DNA of 23,157 nt from CAWGCE01 sp964480915 (GTDB lineage Bacteria; Planctomycetota; Planctomycetia; Pirellulales; Pirellulaceae). The DNA is taken from the NCBI GenBank assembly GCA_964480915.1, contig CAYZRS010000070.1, forward strand, positions 1-23,157. The letters are read 5' to 3'. Below, one piece after another: positions 7,727 through 14,146 of the stretch. Numbering within the stretch: position 1 is the stretch's first letter; each line of letters opens with the position of its first letter. The notes under the pieces are model-generated. The model did no database searches. It was not told the origin of the DNA and saw only the letters and a program-made list of their open reading frames with translations. The position numbers and the translations under genes are program-made.

Positions 7727-8314
7727 CTAGGATCCGTCGCGCTGCTGGCACCAGGCGACAATGTCGGCCGGACTGGTTGGCAAGTCGCCCGTTGGTGCTG
7801 ATTCGGCGGCCGGTGCGGGGGCTTCAGGTGCCGCCGGTTCTGGCGTAGCGGCCGCTGCTGGTTCGGGGGCTGCTGATTTTTCGGCACGCGCGGCTGCCAT
7901 CATTTCTTCGACCGACATTTTTGGTTTCGCGGCAGGCGCCTTTGCGGCGGGAGTGGCTGCTGCATCGCCACCGCCTCGTGCGGCGGCCAAGATGTCGGCG
8001 ACGCTCATCGCCCCGCCCGCGGCCGGTTTGGCAGCCGGCTTCTTCGCCGCCGGTTTCTCAGTCGCTGCTTTCGCTTTTGATTCCTCTTCGGGTGTCGGTT
8101 CATCCACGATTTTCAGAAAATCGACATCGATGTCGTACCAGCCGATATTGTTTTCCAGGTTCATGAATTCGACCAAGGCCCGGCCGCTCATATTGACCGT
8201 TTTGACAAAGCCGGTGTGGCCGCTGAACCGTTTGAGTTCCGGCAGGCTCGCATCCACTTCGACGTATTGATCGGTGAATTCGGTTTTCAGTTTTTCAATA
8301 TGATTCAAGAACAT
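7727..8314 (-). CDS. Ala/Pro-rich protein with N-terminal small beta domain and three short helical motifs
   Basis: The 195-residue product has an ordered N-terminal part (about 1-72: YVEVDASLPELKRF, GHTGFVKTVNMSGRALVEFM, IGWYDIDVDFLKIV) that looks like a small SH3-like beta barrel. The rest is an Ala/Pro/Lys-rich, probably disordered tail. Embedded in the tail are three related motifs: MSVADILAAAR (103-113), MSVEEMMAAAR (133-143) and TSPADIVAWCQQR (180-192). Such motifs on a flexible tail suggest docking to a partner. There is no signal peptide, so it is probably cytoplasmic. Function is unknown. Start is ATG 8314; no good ribosome binding site is seen, and a hairpin lies 21-41 bases upstream. 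Confidence 0.82.
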   Translation of the reverse strand: MFLNHIEKLKTEFTDQYVEVDASLPELKRFSGHTGFVKTVNMSGRALVEFMNLENNIGWYDIDVDFLKIVDEPTPEEESKAKAATEKPAAKKPAAKPAAGGAMSVADILAAARGGGDAAATPAAKAPAAKPKMSVEEMMAAARAEKSAAPEPAAAATPEPAAPEAPAPAAESAPTGDLPTSPADIVAWCQQRDGS

Positions 8315-8334
8315 CGATATTCGCTCGCTCAGAT

Positions 8335-8355
8335 GATGATCGGGCCACGATCATC
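8335..8355 (-). promoter_or_regulatory. Inverted repeat upstream of the 8314 gene
   Basis: Perfect 8-base arms GATGATCG and CGATCATC around a 5-base loop lie 20 bases before the start codon at 8314, within the 99-bp gap between two minus-strand genes. It could be a leader hairpin or a regulator site. There is no T run, so a terminator for the upstream gene is less likely. Confidence 0.4.
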
Positions 8356-8413
8356 GTAGTTACATAGATTCCCGAACCGCAAATTGTCACGGATTCGGAA
8401 CTGTTGAGCAAGG

Positions 8414-9016
8414 CTACTCGGCCTTGTCCGCGGTAGTCGGGCCAATAAGAGCGAGCCGAAAGAGCCACCGTATCGTGGCTGGCGGGGCGGAGATGCTGGT
8501 GGGCCGGAACGAGATGCGACCGTCGACAAGGGCAGCGTGAGTTGGTGTCGCCGGTTCTGAGCTTGCTGTCAGCCGGCCCTGATAACCGGCCGGCAAAGGG
8601 AATTCCCAGCCGTCTTCGTCAGAGCAGGGGGTCAATTCGGTTTCAAACGAGTACATCGATCCCAGCCGTGTGGCCTCTTTCTTGAATCTACAGGCGATGT
8701 CCCAGGTCAATGTTTGCTCACCCGGGGTTAAGGCCAACGACCAATGAGTCGTCCCGGCCATGCCGGTGCCGAGAATGCCGATGGTCGGATCGGTCTGGCA
8801 GGCCTGCAGTGGAGGGCTCGCTGGCCAGGGCTCGCGGGTGTCGCCTTCGTACGATTGGAACAATACCAGTCGCTGAGGTTCGCCCTTCACCCCGTCGCCA
8901 GAGTAGACGAATTCGATTTGCTGCTGGAAGCGGTCTGCGACCCGGCGCAAGGTGGCGGAAAAATGTGCGTCGCCAAGGGTTCGGGTCGTATGGAGGTCGG
9001 CACTGGTGAGAGGCAT
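8414..9016 (-). CDS. Protein of unknown function
   Basis: The 200-residue product has no signal peptide or membrane segment. It begins MPLTSADLHTTRTLGDAHFSATLRRVADRFQQQIEFVYSG and contains beta-rich stretches such as THWSLALTPGEQTLTWDIACRFK and GWEFPLPAGYQGRLTASS. The pattern suggests an all-beta cytoplasmic protein. I do not recognise the family. It lies 65 bases after prfB and 99 bases before the next gene on the same strand, so co-transcription with prfB is possible. Coding is supported by length, codon pattern and even residue composition. Confidence 0.72.
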   Translation of the reverse strand: MPLTSADLHTTRTLGDAHFSATLRRVADRFQQQIEFVYSGDGVKGEPQRLVLFQSYEGDTREPWPASPPLQACQTDPTIGILGTGMAGTTHWSLALTPGEQTLTWDIACRFKKEATRLGSMYSFETELTPCSDEDGWEFPLPAGYQGRLTASSEPATPTHAALVDGRISFRPTSISAPPATIRWLFRLALIGPTTADKAE

Positions 9017-9081
9017 TTGCTACGCCGTGATAACGGAAGTGATTGCGTTTTTTATTTGCGAAAGTTTAGTTACTCAACACG

Positions 9082-10174
9082 CTACTTGACGCGCCAGCGT
9101 AAGAACTCGTCCAGGAAGCCTTGGATGTTGCCATCGAGAACATCTTGAAAATTCGTCTGTTGGTAGGCGGTACGTGCGTCCTTGATGCGCTGGTCTGGAT
9201 GTTGGAAGTAGTTTCTGATCTGTGATCCGAAACCTACCTTGGCTTGGGTCTTGTACTTCTCGGCTTGTTCCGCCTCGCGTTTCATTTCTTCGACGCGTGC
9301 CAGTTGAGCCCGCAGCATCTTCCAAGCGGTCGCCCGGTTCTTATGTTGGCTTCTTTCATTCTGACATTGAACCACGATGTTCGTAGGCAGGTGGGTCAGC
9401 CGTACCGCGCTATCGGTCTTGTTGACATGTTGGCCGCCGGCGCCGGACGCTCGATAGGTGTCTTCTCGCACTTCGCTCTTGTCGACCTCGACTTCGACCG
9501 ATTCGGAGATTTCTGGCGAAACATCGACCGCGGCGAAACTCGTTTGTCGCTTCCCTTCCGAGTTAAACGGACTGATGCGAACCAGGCGGTGCATGCCGGT
9601 TTCTCCCTTGAGATAGCCATAAGCATAAGGCCCGCGGATCACGATCGAAGCACTGTTAATGCCGGCCTCTTCATTGTCGTTGCGATCGAGCAGTTCGACT
9701 TTGTAATCGTTCTTTTGTGCCCAAGCCGAATACATGCGCAAGATCATCTCGGCCCAATCGTTGGCGTCGGTACCCCCGTCGCGAGCATTGATGGCCATGA
9801 TCGCACCGCACGCATCGTGTGGTCCGCTGAGAAGCGTTTTCAGCTCCAATGACTCGACGATCGCTTCCAGCCGGGCGAGTTCGGTTGGCAGCTCGGCTGC
9901 GAATGATTCATCATCTGCGGCCATTTCTAGCATGGCTTCAAAGTCGCCGAGTCCGCTGGCCAGTTCAGACACGGGCTCCACGATGCCCAAGATCGTTTTT
10001 CGTTCTTGAACGATTTGCTGGGCCGATTCGGGGTTGTCCCAGAAGTTGGCCGCAGCCATGGCTGTTTCAATTTGAGTCAGCCGTTGCTGCTGAGCAGCGA
10101 AGTCAAAGACTGTCCTGTAGCTGGAGCAGTCGTTTTTGTAGTCCTGCGGCGCCCTCTTGCCATTCACGATCCAT
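9082..10174 (-). CDS. prfB: Peptide chain release factor 2, with programmed +1 frameshift
   Basis: RF2 ends translation at UGA and UAA. Translation starts at ATG 10174, preceded by AGGGAG six bases upstream, and reads 23 codons (M-D-R-E-W-Q-E ... L-Q-D-S-L) to an in-frame TGA at 10105-10103. The slip site CTT-TGA-C is the classical one: a +1 shift at CTT continues as D-F-A-A-Q-Q-Q from GAC at 10104. An AGGA element four bases before CTT resembles the stimulatory Shine-Dalgarno of other prfB genes. The spliced protein has 363 residues. SPF, the stop-codon recognition tripeptide, is at 201-203 and GGQ, the peptidyl-tRNA hydrolysis motif, is at 246-248. The first half is the normal helical domain. 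Annotate as join(10174..10106, 10104..9082). Confidence 0.96.
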
Positions 10175-10234
10175 GGTCGACTCCCTGATTGTCTGGTTGA
10201 GCGAGAGTCGGTGTTGGGCCGGCCCGCTAAGAAG

Positions 10235-10245
10235 CGATTATACGA
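10235..10245 (-). promoter_or_regulatory. Candidate -10 region of prfB
   Basis: TCGTATAATCG contains a consensus TATAAT at 10242-10237, about 60 bases upstream of the prfB start. No good -35 hexamer is seen at normal spacing. The identical 11-mer occurs before mnmA at 14086-14096. Confidence 0.4.
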
Positions 10246-10300
10246 AACTGCGGAAAGTAATAAGGGGTCGAGTCGGTCGCACGTCTTGCGTCTGTCAGCG

Positions 10301-10340
10301 CATAAGAAAACGGGCCAGACTGAAGAACAGTCTGGCCCGT
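10301..10340 (-). terminator. Intrinsic terminator of the YTV-repeat gene
   Basis: On the minus strand a perfect 12-base-pair stem (ACGGGCCAGACT with AGTCTGGCCCGT, at 10340-10329 and 10321-10310) closes a 7-base loop and runs into TTTTCTTATG. It begins 28 bases after the stop of the YTV gene and lies just before the prfB promoter region, so it insulates prfB from the upstream gene. Confidence 0.9.
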
Positions 10341-10368
10341 GTGATTATTTAACGGATGTCGTCAGAGA

Positions 10369-13344
10369 CTAGTTGCAACCGCAGTCGCCACCACCACTGA
10401 TAACTTCACCGCCCATAACAGCTCCGTCCATCGAACCGCCGTAGGAAGCTCCGCCATCCATGATGACTTCGCCACCCATCGAACCGCCGTAGGAAGCTCC
10501 GCCATCCATGATGACTTCGCCACCCATTGAACCACCGTAGGAAGCTCCGCCATCCATGATGACTTCGCCACCCATCGATCCGCCCATGCTGTTACCGCAT
10601 GGATCGACTGGTGCTGGTGCTGCAACTGGAACCGATCGGTACTTGGTAACCGTGTATGGGACTTGTTCCGTGTATGGAACGCGGACGCAGTAGTTTTGCG
10701 TCTTCGTTTCAGGAACCATGTCGAACCTGGTTACGTTGTACGTACGAGTTCGCGTTTGCGGCTCGTTGACCGTGTAGTTAACCGTACGAGTACGAGTCTG
10801 TGGAACGTTGACCGTATAAGGAACTTCACGAGTCTTCGTTTCCGGAACCTGTACCGTGTAGTTAACCGTTCGAGTTCGCGTTTGCGGAGTTTGAACCGTG
10901 TAGTTCACGGTGCGGCTGCGCGTTTCAGCGTTCTGAACGGTGTAGTTAACCGTACGAGTCTTCGTTTCCGGAACTTGAACCGTGTAGTTGGAAGTACGGG
11001 TCTTGGTTACAGGAACCTGGACCGTGTACGGAACCATGCGGCTTTTCGTTTCGGGAACTTGAACCGTGTAGTTGACCATACGGGTCTTGGTTACAGGAAC
11101 CTGAACCGTGTATGGAACTTCACGAGAGCGAGTTTCACTCTTCATGACGGTGTAGTTCTCCGTACGCTGCTTGGTTTGTGCAACCATGGCAGTGTAAGGA
11201 ACCTCACGAGTGCGTTGTTCGCTTCGCATGACCGTGTAAGTCTCTTCAGCAGTCTTGGTCTGTGCGACCATAACCGTGTAAGGAACTTCGCGGGTGCGAG
11301 TTTCGCAACGCATTGTCGTTTGTTGAACTTCACGCGTCTTGGTTTGAGGAACCATGACAGTGTAAGGCACTTCACGTGTCTTCTGCTGACGTTGGTAGCT
11401 CGTAACCATACGAGTGCGTTGTTGTTGTTGGTAAGACGTAACCATGCGAGTTCGCGACTCTTGACGAGTCTTAGTTACGCTAACCGTTCGCGTTCGAGTT
11501 TCTTGACGAGTACGAGTCTGAGCAACCATACGGGTACGGCTCTCTTGACGGGTACGAGTTTGAGAAACCATTCGAGTGCGAGTTTGCGGCGTGTTTACAG
11601 TCGTGCAATACGTGTACGTCTGTGGAACAGAGCGTGTCGTATAGGTCGTGTAAGGTACCGAAACCTGTCGGCTCGAAGGAACGTAAACGCGTTGAACGCC
11701 ACAGCTGGCTCCGCCACTTACGTAGCTTCCGCCGCCGATGCCACCAGCGATGGCAACGCCACCGCCCATGCCACTGCCATAGCTTCCACATCCGCTTCCG
11801 CAACTGCCACAGCTGCTTGCGCAACCACCGCAGGACGATCCGCAGGATGAAACGCTTCCACAACCACCGCCGCCACAACCACCGGCGAGAACGCCGTAGC
11901 TGCCGCCACCGTAGCTGCTGCCGCCGCCAACGTACTGGTAAGAACCAGATTGCTGACAAACGGTGCGGTATCGCGTTACAGGTACTCGCTGGGTGACCAT
12001 GCGAGTGCCAGTGCGATTAACACGCTGAGGAACGTTCACCGTGTAGGTTTGTGGAACTTGAACCGTGTAAGGAACGCTGACCGTGTAGGTTTGCGGAACT
12101 TGCTCGGTGTAAGGAACACTTACCGTGTAGGTTTGAGGAACTTGTTCCGTGTAAGGCACGCTGACCGTGTAGGTTTGCGGTGTCTGGACAGGAACGCTAA
12201 CCGTGTAGCTCTGTTGCGACTGAACCGGAACGCTTACGCAGTAAGATTCGGTTCGAGTGCGCTGTTCAGGAACGTTAACGGTGTAGTTGACAGTACGAGT
12301 CGTCGTTTGAGGAACGCGTACTTGGTACGATTCGGTACGGCTACGTTGCTCTGGAACTTGGACCGTGTACGAACGAGTACGAGTCTTCGTTTCAGGAACT
12401 TGAACCGTATACGTTTCCGTACGGCTACGTTGCTCAGGAACCATCACCGTGTAGTTAACCGTACGAGTCTTCGTCTCAGGAACTTGTACCGTGTAGTTTT
12501 CGGTACGAGATCGCTGTTCGGTCGACATTTCGGTGTAGGACTGCTCACGCTGACGCGTTTCAGTCTTCATGACCGTGTACTTCTCTTCACGTTGACGAGT
12601 TTCCGTGTTCATGACCGTGTATTGCTCTTCACGGGTGCGTTGTTCTGAACGCATGACCGTGTATTGCTCTTCACGAGTCTTTTGCACAGGAACCATAACC
12701 GTGTAGTTTTCCGTACGAGTCTTGGTCTCAGGGACCATGACCGAGTACGACTCTTCACGAGTACGTGGTTCGCTTCGCATGACGGTGTACGATTCGGTAC
12801 GCGAGCGCGTTTCCGGAACGTTAACCGTATACGATTCCTGACGAGTCTTCTGAACCGGAACCATCACTGTGTAGTTTTGGGTACGGGATTCAACTCGAGG
12901 AACGCGCTTGTTAACAGTGTACGAACGCGTACGCTGTTCCGAACGGTAACGAGTTACCGTGCGGTACTGAGTTTCCGTGTACGGTTCGCTGCGATAGCTA
13001 ACGCCACAGCCAACAGAAGCAGTTGCACCGAAAGCTTCGGTTGCACCTTCAACAATGGCTCCGCCACCAGCGTAACCGCTGCTGACCATGGAACCACCAT
13101 CGTAGCTTCCGCCGCTGATGACTTCGCCACCACCAACGTAACCACCACTTACGTATCCGCCGCCACGGCGGAAGATACCGCCGCCGCCGAACATTCCGCC
13201 GCCATTGTTACAGCCATTGCTGTAGACGACTGAACCGCAGCCACTGCCGCAGTCTGCGGATGGACATCCGCATTGTGCCGACGCATAAGTACCCAACGCG
13301 AGTACGCATACGACAGTCACGAGTTTTCCGAGGTGTTTGAGCAT
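10369..13344 (-). CDS. Large secreted YTV-repeat protein
   Basis: The 991-residue product has a signal peptide (MLKHLGKLVTVVCVLALGTYASA, cleavage near residue 23). After a Cys/Gly-rich N-terminus come about fifteen 14-residue repeats of the type YTVQVPETKTRTVN. Then come PQTYTVSVPYTEQV variants, a central Cys/Gly/Ser-rich linker with many CGS and SCG groups, a Tyr/Arg-rich stretch with TRMVSQTRTRQES-like units, about fifteen more 14-residue repeats, and a Gly/Met tail with a three-fold 16-residue repeat. The YTV repeat is a known planctomycete-specific family first described from Rhodopirellula and associated with the proteinaceous cell wall. Tyr and Cys content would allow cross-linking (inference). 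ATG 13344 follows an excellent AAAGGAGGG site. It is monocistronic, with its own terminator at 10301-10340. Many codons are CGT, GTT and TAC, suggesting high expression. Confidence 0.93.
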   Translation of the reverse strand: MLKHLGKLVTVVCVLALGTYASAQCGCPSADCGSGCGSVVYSNGCNNGGGMFGGGGIFRRGGGYVSGGYVGGGEVISGGSYDGGSMVSSGYAGGGAIVEGATEAFGATASVGCGVSYRSEPYTETQYRTVTRYRSEQRTRSYTVNKRVPRVESRTQNYTVMVPVQKTRQESYTVNVPETRSRTESYTVMRSEPRTREESYSVMVPETKTRTENYTVMVPVQKTREEQYTVMRSEQRTREEQYTVMNTETRQREEKYTVMKTETRQREQSYTEMSTEQRSRTENYTVQVPETKTRTVNYTVMVPEQRSRTETYTVQVPETKTRTRSYTVQVPEQRSRTESYQVRVPQTTTRTVNYTVNVPEQRTRTESYCVSVPVQSQQSYTVSVPVQTPQTYTVSVPYTEQVPQTYTVSVPYTEQVPQTYTVSVPYTVQVPQTYTVNVPQRVNRTGTRMVTQRVPVTRYRTVCQQSGSYQYVGGGSSYGGGSYGVLAGGCGGGGCGSVSSCGSSCGGCASSCGSCGSGCGSYGSGMGGGVAIAGGIGGGSYVSGGASCGVQRVYVPSSRQVSVPYTTYTTRSVPQTYTYCTTVNTPQTRTRMVSQTRTRQESRTRMVAQTRTRQETRTRTVSVTKTRQESRTRMVTSYQQQQRTRMVTSYQRQQKTREVPYTVMVPQTKTREVQQTTMRCETRTREVPYTVMVAQTKTAEETYTVMRSEQRTREVPYTAMVAQTKQRTENYTVMKSETRSREVPYTVQVPVTKTRMVNYTVQVPETKSRMVPYTVQVPVTKTRTSNYTVQVPETKTRTVNYTVQNAETRSRTVNYTVQTPQTRTRTVNYTVQVPETKTREVPYTVNVPQTRTRTVNYTVNEPQTRTRTYNVTRFDMVPETKTQNYCVRVPYTEQVPYTVTKYRSVPVAAPAPVDPCGNSMGGSMGGEVIMDGGASYGGSMGGEVIMDGGASYGGSMGGEVIMDGGASYGGSMDGAVMGGEVISGGGDCGCN
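10428..10571 (-). repeat. Tandem 48-bp repeat, three units, at the 3' end of the YTV gene
   Basis: Units begin at 10428, 10476 and 10524, with a partial fourth from 10572. The 48-base period encodes a 16-residue unit, GGSMGGEVIMDGGASY. Units differ at only a few third positions, so this part is more recently duplicated than the diverged 14-residue YTV repeats upstream. Confidence 0.93.
10700..11400 (-). repeat. C-terminal block of 42-bp YTV repeats
   Basis: About fifteen coding units of 42 bases (14 residues, Tyr to Tyr), such as YTVQVPETKTRTVN and YTVMVAQTKTAEET, run head to tail with no spacer. Alternate units tend to differ between VP-Q/E-T-K/R-TR and RSEQRTRE types. Edges are approximate. 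Confidence 0.85.
12230..12900 (-). repeat. N-terminal block of 42-bp YTV repeats
   Basis: About fifteen further 14-residue coding units (YTVNVPETRSRTES, YTVMRSEQRTREEQ, YTVQVPEQRSRTES and so on) precede the shorter YTVSVPYTEQVPQT-type units. This block mirrors the C-terminal block across the Cys/Gly-rich linker. Edges are approximate. Confidence 0.85.
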
Positions 13345-13437
13345 ATGATTGCCCTCCTTTCACATTCGGGATCGCAAGCCGATTTTGACACCAGTGCTTT
13401 ACGTAAAGATCACCAATTAAAACTTCTTATTAAAAAT

Positions 13438-13459
13438 CTTGGCAACGATGGCTGCCAAG
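13438..13459 (-). terminator. Hairpin with T-rich tail upstream of the YTV gene
   Basis: CTTGGCA and TGCCAAG form a perfect 7-bp stem around an 8-base loop; on the minus strand it is followed by ATTTTTAATAAG. It could end a short minus-strand transcript or act as a leader attenuator before the YTV gene. The stem is modest, so function is uncertain. Confidence 0.4.
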
Positions 13460-13635
13460 CAGACGCCTAACTTCACCCGTAACTCTAGATTCGCTTCCAA
13501 AAATCTAAGAATCCCAATTGTCGACTCTGTGTTTTGGACTTGAAAGAGGCAATCAGAAAAACCAGCCGAGTCTTCGGAGGCGAACGTACCGCCCATCGTG
13601 GATAGACCCCGACTGTCTGTTTCTCAGGAACTGCC

Positions 13636-13663
13636 ATACTAACCCTTAATCCAACGCTGACAA
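13636..13663 (-). promoter_or_regulatory. Candidate minus-strand promoter
   Basis: TTGTCA (13663-13658) and TAGTAT (13641-13636) are spaced 16 bases apart on the minus strand. If used for the YTV gene it would give a leader of nearly 300 bases that includes the hairpin at 13459-13438. Based on hexamer match only. Confidence 0.25.
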
Positions 13664-13741
13664 TGCGCTCTTTTTCTAATCCGCTAAAATTTCCCCCTTT
13701 GACATTTGGCGGAATGCGGAAGACCGCTTTGGTTCTCCGTT

Positions 13742-13758
13742 CACACAGCGGCTGTGTG
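13742..13758. promoter_or_regulatory. 17-base near-perfect palindrome, candidate regulator site
   Basis: CACACAGC and GCTGTGTG are perfect 8-base arms around a single G. The size and absence of a real loop fit a dimeric DNA-binding protein site. It lies 79 bases beyond (upstream of) the candidate -35 at 13663-13658 for minus-strand transcription. Confidence 0.4.
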
Positions 13759-13851
13759 CAAGAGTAGGTCACAATTGGCCGAAAATGGCAGCAATTTGGC
13801 ACTTCTCGAAAACGGGACCAATGGCCGGACATGCATTCGCAATCGCCATGC

Positions 13852-14067
13852 CTAATAAGGTTTTTTGTTAAAATTCTGTAAGGAAGCAGTTCGTTTGGGG
13901 GGGCGCCCTTTGCCGGCATTTGCTTTTCGTGCGGGTTCTTGCGGATTCGCGAATTGGAATTGGGCGACGACTTTGTCCTTGTCCGGTACGAGCGAATCGA
14001 AAACACCCGCTTCCACTGCCTGTATAACCGGCAAAGTCTTCCACGCGTCCGTTGGTGTTGGGGGCAC
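13852..14067 (-). CDS. Possible small basic protein, 71 residues
   Basis: An open frame from GTG 14067 to TAG 13852 reads with an acidic/hydrophobic first half (DAWKTLPVIQAVEAGVFDSL) and a Lys/Arg-rich C-terminus (ARKANAGKGRPPKRTASL). Its codon choice (TTC, GTC, GCG, CAG-like) resembles neighbouring genes and residue composition is plausible. Against it: no ribosome binding site, a GTG start, and no recognised family. It is divergent from mnmA. Confidence 0.35.
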   Translation of the reverse strand: MPPTPTDAWKTLPVIQAVEAGVFDSLVPDKDKVVAQFQFANPQEPARKANAGKGRPPKRTASLQNFNKKPY

Positions 14068-14085
14068 GGCTTGCCGTCAGAGCGA

Positions 14086-14096
14086 TCGTATAATCG
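14086..14096 (+). promoter_or_regulatory. Candidate -10 region of mnmA
   Basis: TCGTATAATCG with consensus TATAAT at 14089-14094 lies about 52 bases before the mnmA start. A -35 is not obvious. The same 11-mer is found upstream of prfB. Confidence 0.4.
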
Positions 14097-14146
14097 GCAA
14101 GCATCGATTGAAAATTTTGCAACCTCTAGCGTAAGAAAGTGGTGCT

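Larger units (their letters stand above)
13345..14146. other. About 800 bases with no strongly supported gene
   Basis: This is the divergent gap between the YTV gene and mnmA. It holds the YTV ribosome binding site, a 12-bp palindrome (CTTTACGTAAAG, 13397-13408), a hairpin (13438-13459), a candidate minus-strand promoter (13636-13663), a 17-base near-palindrome (13742-13758), one possible small ORF (14067-13852) and the mnmA -10 box. A longer open frame, 14201-13485 on the minus strand, has an unprotein-like composition and overlaps mnmA. Confidence 0.6.

Noticed and set aside
7761..8270. Ala/Gly-rich plus-strand frame of 169 residues
   Set aside because: It is the antisense of the Ala/Pro-rich gene at 8314-7727, which has an ordered N-terminal domain and repeated motifs.
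10103..10105. In-frame TGA in prfB as a sign of a pseudogene
   Set aside because: It lies exactly in the CTTTGAC programmed frameshift site known from most prfB genes.
10700..12900. CRISPR-like regular repeats of 42 bases
   Set aside because: Repeats run head to tail without spacers, diverge mainly at codon positions, and lie inside a signal-peptide-bearing reading frame.
10663..13233. Long plus-strand open frames (10663-11850, 11950-12648, 12664-13233) opposite the YTV gene
   Set aside because: They are antisense to the repeat gene. Their Asn/Arg/Leu/Val-rich sequence simply reflects the repeat read backwards, and they have no start signals.
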